The notes beneath the pieces were generated by a model that saw only the letters and a list, made by a program, of their open reading frames with translations, searched no databases and was not told the origin of the DNA. Source: Planctomycetia bacterium (lineage in GTDB: Bacteria > Planctomycetota > Phycisphaerae > Phycisphaerales > SM1A02). Taken from it: a stretch of 16,595 bases of DNA. The stretch is from positions 1 through 16,595 of the forward strand of contig SYGQ01000129.1 of the NCBI GenBank assembly GCA_005799475.1, in the 5' to 3' direction. The first letter of the stretch is position 1. Each line of letters starts with the position of its first letter. Made by a program: the position numbers and the translations under genes. Positions 6,416-13,577 of the stretch are shown piece after piece.

Positions 6416-7477
6416 TTGGCCAAGGAACGAGTTGTCGCGCCAACGGCGCAGGTGAGCGATGAGGAGCAGGTCCACCCGTCGATCCGCCCGCGGGCGCTGG
6501 CGGAGTATGTCGGGCAATCGGCATTGAAGGAGAGGCTCGGCATCGCCCTCCAGGCGGCGCGCCAGCGCGGCCGCGCGATGGAGCATGTGCTCTTGCACGG
6601 ACCGCCGGGCCTCGGCAAGACAACGCTCGCGCATGTCATCGCTCACGAGATGGGCGCCCACGCCGCCGTGACGAGTGGCCCCGCCCTCACCAAGGGCGGC
6701 GACCTGGTGGGCACACTCACCCGAATGCAGGACCGCGATGTGTTGTTCATCGACGAGATCCACCGACTCCCCGCCGCGGTCGAGGAGTACATCTACCCAG
6801 CGATGGAGGACTACCGGATCGACTTCACGGTCGATTCGGGGATGCACGCGAAGATGGTGACCATCAACCTCAAGGCGTTTACGCTGATCGGCGCGACGAC
6901 GCGGCCGGGGTTGTTAACGCAGGCGCTGCGCACCCGATTCGGCATGACGCATCACATCGGGCTCTACCCGGAGGGTGATCTCTTGGCGATCCTTGTGCGC
7001 GCGTGCGCCATCATGGATGTCGGTACCGCTGACCGCGCTGCGCTCGCCGTCATCGCGTCGCGAAGCCGGGGCACGCCGCGCGTGGCGCTGAGGCTGCTTC
7101 GGCGCGTGCACGACTACGCGATCGTGCGCGGCGATGGCCGCGTCTCCGCGAGTGCCGTCGAGGAAGCACTTCGTCTCGAGTCGGTCGATGTCGCAGGGCT
7201 CGACGCACTTGACCGGAGTTACCTGAAGGCGCTGGGCACCACCTACGAGGGCGGCCCCGTCGGGGTGGAAGCGCTTGCCGCCACACTTGGCGAAGACTCA
7301 GGGACTCTTGAGGATGTCGTCGAGCCGTATCTCCTGCAGTGCGGGTTCCTCGCACGGACGCGGCAGGGACGGCGGATCACCCGTGCGGGCGCGACCCATG
7401 TCGGCGTCGGCTTCAAGGATCGCGACGGCAGCGAAGACGCCGAGGCGCACAGGGGCGGTGAACTGTTCGGGAGTTGA
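6416..7477 (+). CDS. ruvB: Holliday junction branch migration helicase RuvB
   Basis: Hexameric AAA+ motor that, with RuvA, drives branch migration at Holliday junctions during recombination and repair. The 353-residue product carries VHPSIRPRALAEYVGQ at the N-terminus, Walker A GPPGLGKTT (62-70), the RuvB-specific SGPALTKGGDL (87-97), Walker B DEIHRL (113-118), the YIYPAMEDYRIDF element, sensor 1 GATTRPGLLT (159-168), the following LRTRFG, and the C-terminal winged helix with GGPVGVEALAATLGED and EPYLLQCGFLARTRQGR. The start is TTG 6416, with GAGG 5 nt upstream. It lies 15 bp after the LemA gene. ruvA and ruvC are not in the window. The last 20 or so residues are a poorly conserved charged tail. 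Confidence 0.97.
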   Translation: MAKERVVAPTAQVSDEEQVHPSIRPRALAEYVGQSALKERLGIALQAARQRGRAMEHVLLHGPPGLGKTTLAHVIAHEMGAHAAVTSGPALTKGGDLVGTLTRMQDRDVLFIDEIHRLPAAVEEYIYPAMEDYRIDFTVDSGMHAKMVTINLKAFTLIGATTRPGLLTQALRTRFGMTHHIGLYPEGDLLAILVRACAIMDVGTADRAALAVIASRSRGTPRVALRLLRRVHDYAIVRGDGRVSASAVEEALRLESVDVAGLDALDRSYLKALGTTYEGGPVGVEALAATLGEDSGTLEDVVEPYLLQCGFLARTRQGRRITRAGATHVGVGFKDRDGSEDAEAHRGGELFGS

Positions 7478-7482
7478 GGCTC

Positions 7483-7511
7483 GTGATCGCGCGCGGTCGC
7501 GCGGTGATCAC
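7483..7511. terminator. Inverted repeat between convergent ruvB and the LptD-type gene
   Basis: GTGATC (7483-7488) pairs with GATCAC (7506-7511), and after a small internal mismatch a second CG-rich stem (about 7490-7504) closes the hairpin. It fills nearly the whole 30-bp gap between the two stop codons and covers the stop of the minus-strand gene. There is no T-tract, so function as a two-way terminator is inferred from position and symmetry. Confidence 0.4.
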
Positions 7512-10500
7512 TCCTGCGTTTGCATGCCGGGGAGAAGACTGCCGCCCTGCGCGAGTGATTGAGGGTCGACCGCGAGTCCGGCCCCGCCCGCGCCTGGAAT
7601 CCGGATCGAGGCGAAGAATGTCGTGTTGTTGACGATCTGGTTGAACGACGCACCGACGCTCAGGTTGAAGTCAGGGAAGGTTCGGCCGAGCCCCACGGAG
7701 ACGGCCCGGAAGTTGTTCTTGACGAGGTCGTACTGCGGCGTCAGGTTCATCGAGTACTTGCGCGAAATCTGGTAGCCGATGCCTCCTTGCACGAATTCGT
7801 CGGCGGGATAGGTGCCCGAAGGATCGAAGGTGTTGACATACCTGTATTCGAGGTAGAGGCGCACATCGGGCGACTGTTGCAGGGCCGCGCCGATGGAGCC
7901 GCGACCGAGGTCAGTGAGACCGAATGAGTTGAGGGAGTTGCCGCGGCTCTGCGTGAGGTATGTCCCCTGGCCGTACACCGAGAGCGCGTCGCTGCACTGC
8001 ATGGTGGCGCTGGCGTAGATGTGGTCGCCCCACTGCGAGTACTCCGGTCGCCACGCGTAGAAACTCGGCATTGGGCTCTGCGCATATTGCAGCGCGAAGG
8101 GGTCGGTCGCTGAGACGGTTTGCTGCAACGAGTTGCCCTGGTTGTCGAAGACGGCACCAACATCGAACACCACCCAGTCGACGCTGCGCCAATTCCCCGG
8201 GCCTCCTCGCATCGTCTGCAGACGGTTGGTGATGCCGATCTGTCCGACCGCAGCGCCCGAGACCGCCTCGATCTCCTGGTCGTAGATCGGAAAGTTGAGG
8301 ACGGTCGAAGAGTTCCACCCGTACCAAAGCATCGCGTTGGGCTGGACGACATGGCGAAGCCGATTGAGGTCGAAGAACGAACTGCGCACCGAGTTGTAGT
8401 TCGAGGTGAACTCGGCGGAGAACCGGCTGCCGCCGCCGATCAGCGTGCGGAAATCGTCGTTCTGTGTGGAGTAGTTCGGGAACTTGTTCGCCAGATACCC
8501 CGTGACCTGTCCATGCGCGAATGGCACGACCTTGACGGGTCCGAGTGAGAGGGGCATGGCGAGCTCCTGACGCATCGACAGCCGCCCGCGGATGAGGTTG
8601 TCGTAGCCCGCATTGAAGTACGCCTGCTGAATCGACGCGTTGGCGGGCATCAGACCCGTGGCGGAAAAGGCGAGCGGATTCAGGCCGAGCGCTGTTGGGC
8701 TGCCCGACTGGATCTGCAGATTCATGAGGTTTCCTGAGTACTGCTGCGACCAAGTGAAGCGGTCTCCAAAGAGCGACTCACCGAAGCGTTGGTAGGCCAG
8801 TTCCGGAAACTTGTTCACGGAATAGGGCCGCGACGCAATCGCATAGGCGTTGCTCAAGAACGGATTTGGATTGAACTTCGTCAGCAACGAGATCGAACTC
8901 GCCCCCGACTGCCAGTTCAAGTAACCGCTCGTCTCGAACTCGCGTCGGCTGAGGTAATCGTCCCAGCGGAAGGTTGAGATGTAGTTCTGGTCGGTGAAGT
9001 AGGCCAACTGCACATCGAGCAACACATCGCTCGCGAGTTTCGTGCGCCAATCGCCCTGGAGTTCGCCGCGGAATCTCTCTGTCGGGGTCACGACGCCGCC
9101 ACCCGCGGTCTGCTCTTGATTCAGGAAGTCGTACCAACCAACCATCTTGAGGTTCGCGCCGCCGCCAAGAATGTTCGCCCGCGCTTCAGCGCCGAGCCCC
9201 GCGGCATTCTTGGTGAACGCCTCCTGGACGAGTTTCACTTCGGTCAGCGGCTCGGGCCGTTCAGTGCCAATCAAGTCGAAGAGGTCCCACTCGCTCTTGA
9301 CGATCGTGCCGCGGTAGTCCTGGAATCCCATGTTCAGGTACTTGATTGGCACCTGCTCGGGGCTCCCGGCGATGTATGGCCAGTACATGAACGGGGTGTT
9401 CCCGGCGCGCAGCGTCGCATGCTCGCCCGTGAAGTACGCGCCGCCGCCCTCGCCGGTGGCGTCGGGGGTGACCGTGAGGCGCTCGACCCCGATGGAGAGG
9501 TGCGGCGTGAAGAACTCACTCGTCGACACGCGCGCCTGCTGCGCTGTGAATTCGTCCTCGGCGAGTTGGCGCATCTCTGCCGCCCGCGCGTACGCCAACA
9601 GTCCATTGCGCATCGTGGTGCGCAGCACCGCGTCCATGATCATGGCGCGGTTGGCGATGCAGTCGTAGTAGATCCGTCGCCCGCGCAGCGTGTACTGGAA
9701 GTCGGTGGCGACGACATCGCCTTCGAGGTAGACGCCAGCGACATCGCGCGCGTCCACGGTGCCCGCACCGGAGGCGAGCCGATTCATTGCCCCCTTGACG
9801 AGGAACAGCACCGCGCGATCGGCCGACAACTGGAGTTCCCGCACTTCCGCTTCACCTGGCGGGCTCGAGTAGTCCACCATCACGCCGTCAGCGAGGATGA
9901 TGCAGTCGTCGTTCGTTTCGATCGAGGTCGAGCGAGCGGAAAACGAGAAGGAACCCTGCGGTCGGAAGATGGCCGATTCGTCGACGGGAAGGCGGACGGT
10001 GACGGTTTCGGTGTTCGGTGCCGTGACGGGACCGGGCGACGCGCCGACGATGAGCGCGGGCTCCACCGGAATCGGTGGCGCGTCGACGACGGCGCGCGGC
10101 TGCAAGAACGCGCCGCGCGCGATGGACTCGAGGTGCGATCGGAGCCGGACGACCCCGCGGCGAAGCGTGGCGTTGGGTGAGGGTGGGTGTCGGTCCAAGA
10201 GCGTCACGCTGAGAGACACTTCGCCGCGCGTGCTGCCGGTCACGAGGAGGTCGTGCCCGGATGCGCCAAGCCCGGCCCGCCGTGTCGGTTCCTCCGCCTC
10301 CGGGAAGTAGACGGCGAGCTGGTTGATGACGCCCTGAGCGCTCGGAATGCGATCGATCCAGACGATGGCGTCCTTGGCGGAGAACGAGTAGCCGCCGAAT
10401 CGGATCCGTACATCGCCTTCGAGTTGCAGCCGCCTCGTGTCGTCGGTCGTCCATGCCCAGCCACGGACAGCCTCGATGCGGATCTCGCTGGCGATCGGTT

Positions 10501-10621
10501 CGACCGGAATGACGAATCCACCGAGTGACTCGCCGGTGACGGGCACATCTCGAAGCTCCTGGGCAGGCGATGCGGCACACAGGGCGAGCATCGCAAGCGC
10601 AGTCACGAGCCGGTGCGTCAT
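7508..10621 (-). CDS. lptD: LPS-assembly protein LptD (OstA)-type outer-membrane protein
   Basis: In proteobacteria LptD is the outer-membrane barrel that inserts lipopolysaccharide. This product has 1037 residues. A signal peptide (MTHRLVTALAMLALCAAS, then PAQ) is followed by an LptA/OstA-like region with two stretches of short beta repeats (about 50-130, e.g. LQLEGDVRIRFGGYSFSAKD, and 240-380, e.g. GVYLEGDVVATDF). The segment GNTPFMYWPYIAG (about 407-419) is typical of the LptD junction, and the rest (about 440-1010) has many alternating aromatic strands as in a beta barrel. About 25 residues follow the last clear strand, so it does not end in the usual aromatic residue. A GTG 6 nt upstream (10627) is an alternative start with AGGA 5 nt before it. 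It lies 24 bp downstream of the UbiA-like gene on the same strand. The family call is fairly strong; the transported lipid is unknown. Confidence 0.8.
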   Translation of the reverse strand: MTHRLVTALAMLALCAASPAQELRDVPVTGESLGGFVIPVEPIASEIRIEAVRGWAWTTDDTRRLQLEGDVRIRFGGYSFSAKDAIVWIDRIPSAQGVINQLAVYFPEAEEPTRRAGLGASGHDLLVTGSTRGEVSLSVTLLDRHPPSPNATLRRGVVRLRSHLESIARGAFLQPRAVVDAPPIPVEPALIVGASPGPVTAPNTETVTVRLPVDESAIFRPQGSFSFSARSTSIETNDDCIILADGVMVDYSSPPGEAEVRELQLSADRAVLFLVKGAMNRLASGAGTVDARDVAGVYLEGDVVATDFQYTLRGRRIYYDCIANRAMIMDAVLRTTMRNGLLAYARAAEMRQLAEDEFTAQQARVSTSEFFTPHLSIGVERLTVTPDATGEGGGAYFTGEHATLRAGNTPFMYWPYIAGSPEQVPIKYLNMGFQDYRGTIVKSEWDLFDLIGTERPEPLTEVKLVQEAFTKNAAGLGAEARANILGGGANLKMVGWYDFLNQEQTAGGGVVTPTERFRGELQGDWRTKLASDVLLDVQLAYFTDQNYISTFRWDDYLSRREFETSGYLNWQSGASSISLLTKFNPNPFLSNAYAIASRPYSVNKFPELAYQRFGESLFGDRFTWSQQYSGNLMNLQIQSGSPTALGLNPLAFSATGLMPANASIQQAYFNAGYDNLIRGRLSMRQELAMPLSLGPVKVVPFAHGQVTGYLANKFPNYSTQNDDFRTLIGGGSRFSAEFTSNYNSVRSSFFDLNRLRHVVQPNAMLWYGWNSSTVLNFPIYDQEIEAVSGAAVGQIGITNRLQTMRGGPGNWRSVDWVVFDVGAVFDNQGNSLQQTVSATDPFALQYAQSPMPSFYAWRPEYSQWGDHIYASATMQCSDALSVYGQGTYLTQSRGNSLNSFGLTDLGRGSIGAALQQSPDVRLYLEYRYVNTFDPSGTYPADEFVQGGIGYQISRKYSMNLTPQYDLVKNNFRAVSVGLGRTFPDFNLSVGASFNQIVNNTTFFASIRIPGAGGAGLAVDPQSLAQGGSLLPGMQTQE

Positions 10622-10645
10622 TCGCACGGGATCCTACGACAACCC

Positions 10646-11620
10646 CTAGCCCCGGAAAGCGATCGCATGGCCGCCGGATCCGAAGAGTTCCTTGAGCAGC
10701 GTCATCGCACCGAATCCGATCCCGGCGAAGAGGAGCGCGCCCACTCCCCAAGTGGGTTCGCCGCACGCGAAGAGCCAGCTTGCCGCGTAGAGCGCCTGCC
10801 AGAGCGCGCCGTATCGCGCGACCTTCTCGGCGGCGACCACAGACGCGCTCGCTCGGCGGATTTTTCGCCAGATCACTGGGATCGCCAGCGCGACGGCGAG
10901 CAGCGGAACGACCCAGCCCCACGAGGGCGCGGCCGACGGCCAGAAGGTCTCGGAACTCCGCGAGATTCCGAACCATGCCATGGAGCCCACCCCCACCACG
11001 GATCCGGTGCCGACGATCCACGCCGCACGAGTGGAGAGTGCCGGGCGTTTCGAGGACACAAGGTGGATCGTGAGCGCGATGCCGACCGCGTGGATGAACG
11101 CGAGGCACGCGGGGAGCGTGAAGGTGAACTGGTCGTTCGGGATCAGCATGTGCCCGGCGTGGATCGAGCCGAGCGTGAGGAAGCCGACGGCCGGGATGTG
11201 CTTGGCGGTCGCGTTGTAGAACAGCAATCCACCAGCGATCAGGAGCGCCACAAGGAGGGCCCCGGGACCAAACGAGATCACACCCACGAGGGCGAGCAGC
11301 AGTGACGCGAGCGCGACCGAAAACGCCTGCAGCGTCCCGATCCGCCCCGACGCGATCGGTCGCCCCGGGCTGAAGATGCGATCGTGTTTGGCGTCGACGA
11401 GGTCGTTCAGCGATGCCGCGAACGAGAAGAGACCGATGGCCGCCGCCGCCGCGCACGCCAAGGCTTGGAGCAGCGGCATCGATGCCACGGGCATGTAGTG
11501 GTACTGCGGGTCGCTCCGAGAGAGGACGACGATCAGCAGGAGGTCGGCGACCGCCCCGAACGCCATCGCCAGTCGCGTGAGTTCGACGGCCGTGGCGACG
11601 CTTCGCGTGACGTGGGTCAC
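10646..11620 (-). CDS. UbiA-like prenyltransferase homologue with altered second motif
   Basis: Integral membrane protein of 324 residues with about nine hydrophobic helices, matching the UbiA superfamily that transfers prenyl chains to aromatic or other acceptors. The first aspartate-rich motif is intact: NDLVDAKHDR (72-81) followed by RPIASG (87-92). At the place where the second DxxxD motif is expected, after helix 6, the sequence reads HLVSSKRPALS (186-196) with no aspartate. Catalysis or substrate may therefore differ from the norm. The start is probably GTG 11620: the frame is open further upstream but homology is not, and a TACCTT box ends 7 nt before this GTG. TTG 11629 is an alternative. 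It is divergent from ribH and followed by the LptD-type gene, so a role in envelope lipid or quinone synthesis is possible but unproven. Confidence 0.82.
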   Translation of the reverse strand: MTHVTRSVATAVELTRLAMAFGAVADLLLIVVLSRSDPQYHYMPVASMPLLQALACAAAAAIGLFSFAASLNDLVDAKHDRIFSPGRPIASGRIGTLQAFSVALASLLLALVGVISFGPGALLVALLIAGGLLFYNATAKHIPAVGFLTLGSIHAGHMLIPNDQFTFTLPACLAFIHAVGIALTIHLVSSKRPALSTRAAWIVGTGSVVGVGSMAWFGISRSSETFWPSAAPSWGWVVPLLAVALAIPVIWRKIRRASASVVAAEKVARYGALWQALYAASWLFACGEPTWGVGALLFAGIGFGAMTLLKELFGSGGHAIAFRG

Positions 11621-11621
11621 G
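11606..11621. promoter_or_regulatory. CRP/FNR-like dyad between the UbiA-like gene and ribH
   Basis: CGTGAC-N4-GTCACG is a perfect 6-bp inverted repeat whose core reads GTGA-N6-TCAC, the spacing of CRP/FNR-family operators. It overlaps the GTG start of the UbiA-like gene and lies about 30 bp upstream of ribH. A direct repeat of GGGTCA (11614-11619 and 11623-11628) overlaps it. Only the symmetry is seen; binding is inferred, and a chance match in GC-rich coding DNA is possible. Confidence 0.3.
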
Positions 11622-11627
11622 AGGGTC

Positions 11628-11637
11628 AAGGTAGCAT
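11628..11637. promoter_or_regulatory. Back-to-back -10 boxes for the UbiA-like gene and ribH
   Basis: AAGGTAGCAT has the ANNNTANNNT form seen at 2766 and 4317. On the minus strand TACCTT (11633-11628) ends 7 nt before the GTG at 11620. On the plus strand TAGCAT (11632-11637) ends 12 nt before the ribH ATG, predicting a leader of only about 5 nt. ribH has no Shine-Dalgarno site; the bases before its ATG are CCCC. No clear -35 was found. Confidence 0.55.
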
Positions 11638-11649
11638 TCGCGGTTCCCC

Positions 11650-12165
11650 ATGAATCCCCGCTCAGGTGACAAGACCGATTCGAAAGGTGCCGCCTTCGCA
11701 GCCGAGATGCGACTGGGCATCGTGACGAGCCGGTACCACACCGAAGTCTCTTCAGCGCTGCGCGAGGGAGCTCTCGAGTCGTTCCTGCTGCGCGGTGGCG
11801 TCGAAGAGAACATCGTCGAGGCCGAGGCGCCGGGCTCGTACGAACTGGTCGTGATCGCGCTCGCGTTGGCTGAGCGCGAGGACATCGACGCGGTGGTCGC
11901 ACTCGGGTGCGTGCTGACGGGCGAAACGAGTCACGATCGCTACATCTGCGACGCGGTCGCCCATGGCCTCGTGAGGGTGTCGATCGAAACAGCGAAGCCA
12001 GTCACATTTGGCGTGCTCACCTGTGCGACGATTGAGCAGGCCCGCGCGCGGGCTGGTGGTCGCCACGGCAACAAGGGCAGCGACGCGATGAACGCGGCCA
12101 TCGATGCCGTGCAGGTGATCCGGGATCTCGACATCAGGTCGCCGATGCTGCGGGATGACACATGA
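11650..12165 (+). CDS. ribH: 6,7-dimethyl-8-ribityllumazine synthase
   Basis: Penultimate enzyme of riboflavin synthesis. It condenses 5-amino-6-ribitylaminouracil with 3,4-dihydroxy-2-butanone 4-phosphate in the cytosol, usually as a pentamer or icosahedral shell. The 171-residue product shows LGIVTSRYH (22-30, the substrate-contacting first loop), EAPGSYELVV (59-68), the GETSHDRY loop (91-98) with catalytic His95, FGVLTCATIEQA (120-131) and GNKGSDAMNAAI. About 18 extra N-terminal residues precede the core. It is the first gene of the plus-strand operon and overlaps nusB by 4 bp (ATGA), the ribH-nusB pairing widespread in bacteria. No FMN riboswitch fits in the 29-bp upstream spacer. Confidence 0.97.
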   Translation: MNPRSGDKTDSKGAAFAAEMRLGIVTSRYHTEVSSALREGALESFLLRGGVEENIVEAEAPGSYELVVIALALAEREDIDAVVALGCVLTGETSHDRYICDAVAHGLVRVSIETAKPVTFGVLTCATIEQARARAGGRHGNKGSDAMNAAIDAVQVIRDLDIRSPMLRDDT

Positions 12166-12623
12166 GCCTGTCCCACGAGAAGCGCTGCTGCGCGCTTCAG
12201 GCGCTCTTTCAAGCCGATCAGGGCGGTACGACAGACTTCGACTTGATTCGCACGCTGTTCGAGGCCCGGGCGGCGGAGAAGCGGGACTCATCGACGCCCC
12301 ACGAGGCCGAGTGCGACTTCTCGCCGGCAGCCGTCGTCGACGGCATGGAGTGGGCGCGCGACGCGTGGGCACTGCGGGACGAGGCTGATGCGGCGGTGCG
12401 CGAGCGCGCTCCCGAGTGGCCCACGAACCGTCAACCGGTCATCGATCGGAACATCCTTCGCCTTGGTTACTGGGAGATTCGGCACCACGGAACGCCAGTC
12501 GCCGTCGTCATCAACGAAGCCGTGGAGTTGGCCAAGGCGTACGGCACAGAGAAGAGTCCTGCGTTCGTGAATGGGGTCCTCGACGCGATCGCCAAGTCTG
12601 CGCCGCAGGAAGCGACGGAGTAG
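12162..12623 (+). CDS. nusB: Transcription antitermination factor NusB
   Basis: RNA-binding helical protein that with NusE (S10) recognises boxA in rRNA leader transcripts and supports antitermination. The product has 153 residues. The N-terminal HEKRCCALQALFQADQGG (5-22) corresponds to the conserved arginine-rich helix. The C-terminal half has the signature ILRLGYWEIRHHGTPVAVVI, then NEAVELAKAYGTEKSPAFVN and GVLDAIAK. A longer than usual acidic segment (about residues 32-85) lies between them. The start overlaps the ribH stop as ATGA, indicating translational coupling. Confidence 0.95.
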   Translation: MSLSHEKRCCALQALFQADQGGTTDFDLIRTLFEARAAEKRDSSTPHEAECDFSPAAVVDGMEWARDAWALRDEADAAVRERAPEWPTNRQPVIDRNILRLGYWEIRHHGTPVAVVINEAVELAKAYGTEKSPAFVNGVLDAIAKSAPQEATE

Positions 12624-12626
12624 GGC

Positions 12627-13577
12627 ATGGTGTTCAGTTCCGCGTTCGACGCGATCAAGCGCGGGCTCGCACGAACGGCGGCGGCGGTTGGCGCGGGACT
12701 ACGGAGCGTGCTCCACGGGCGGACGCTTGACGACGCACTCCTGGACGACATCGAGACGCGCCTCGTGGCCGCGGATGTCGGCATCGCCGCGTCGCGTGAA
12801 ATGGTTTCGGCACTCCGAGCCGAGTTCCGAGCCGGTCGAGTGTGCAAGGGCGAGGACGCGCTCGAGTTTCTGAAGAAGGCGATGAAGGCGAGGCTTGCGG
12901 GGGCGACACCGGTCCGACCAGGGATCGCGGTCACTGACGCAAGGCCTGCGGTCGTGCTCGTCGTCGGCGTCAACGGTGTCGGGAAGACCACAAGCGTCGC
13001 CAAGATCGCGAAGTCGATTCGTGACAGCGGCCGCAGCGTTCTTCTGGCCGCGGCGGACACCTACCGCGCAGGAGCCGTGGCGCAACTGACGATCTGGGCA
13101 GAGCGGTTGGGCATCGAGATTGTCAAGGGTGCCGAGCGCGCCGATCCCGCGGCGGTCACCTTCGACGCCGCGCAGGCGGCCATCGCCCGCGAGGTCGATG
13201 TCCTCCTCATCGACACTGCCGGCAGGCTCCACAATGCGAGTGATCTCATGCGTCAACTCGTGAAGATCAGGGATGTCGTGCGCCGAGTGATCCCTGGATC
13301 CCCGCACGAGACACTCCTCGTGCTGGACGCCACGAGCGGCCAAAACGCGATCGCCCAGGCGCGCTCGTTCCACGACGCGGTCGAGGTCACCGGAATCTTC
13401 CTCGCCAAGATGGACGGCACCGCGCGCGGCGGCGTCGTCATTGCGATCCACGATTCGCTCCAGATTCCGGTGAAACTGATCGGGGTTGGCGAACGGCCCG
13501 AGGATGTCCAACCCTTCGATGCGGGTCGATTCATTGATGCGGTCTTCGCCGAAAGTGCGACTACTATTCCGGCATGA
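12627..13577 (+). CDS. ftsY: Signal recognition particle receptor FtsY
   Basis: SRP-type GTPase that docks Ffh-ribosome complexes at the inner membrane for co-translational insertion. The 316-residue product is the NG core with almost no acidic A domain; a short amphipathic N-terminus (FDAIKRGLARTAAAVGAGL) may bind membrane. G1 is GVNGVGKTT (114-122), G2 DTYRAGAVAQL (144-154), G3 DTAGR (196-200), G4 AKMDGTARGG (260-269) and G5 GVGE (286-289), followed by EDVQPFD. G4 is slightly off the common TKLDGTAKGG. The start has GGAG 6 nt upstream, 3 bp after nusB. The stop overlaps the following prepilin-like gene by 4 bp. Confidence 0.96.
   Translation: MVFSSAFDAIKRGLARTAAAVGAGLRSVLHGRTLDDALLDDIETRLVAADVGIAASREMVSALRAEFRAGRVCKGEDALEFLKKAMKARLAGATPVRPGIAVTDARPAVVLVVGVNGVGKTTSVAKIAKSIRDSGRSVLLAAADTYRAGAVAQLTIWAERLGIEIVKGAERADPAAVTFDAAQAAIAREVDVLLIDTAGRLHNASDLMRQLVKIRDVVRRVIPGSPHETLLVLDATSGQNAIAQARSFHDAVEVTGIFLAKMDGTARGGVVIAIHDSLQIPVKLIGVGERPEDVQPFDAGRFIDAVFAESATTIPA
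13562..13567 (+). promoter_or_regulatory. Candidate -10 box of an internal leaderless promoter for the prepilin-like gene
   Basis: TACTAT lies in the last ftsY codons and ends 6 nt before the ATG at 13574, in a locally AT-rich spot. The prepilin-like gene has no Shine-Dalgarno site, so it may be translated by coupling from ftsY or from its own leaderless transcript. The form and spacing match the boxes at the divergent spacers. Confidence 0.35.

Noticed and set aside
11621..11649. FMN riboswitch upstream of ribH
   Set aside because: Only 29 bp separate ribH from the divergent gene, far too short for the element, and no conserved riboswitch sequence is seen.
9888..11885. 665-codon minus-strand frame overlapping the UbiA-like and LptD-type genes
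   Set aside because: It is out of frame with two well-supported genes, its translation is arginine-rich low-complexity sequence, and it would also run antisense to ribH.
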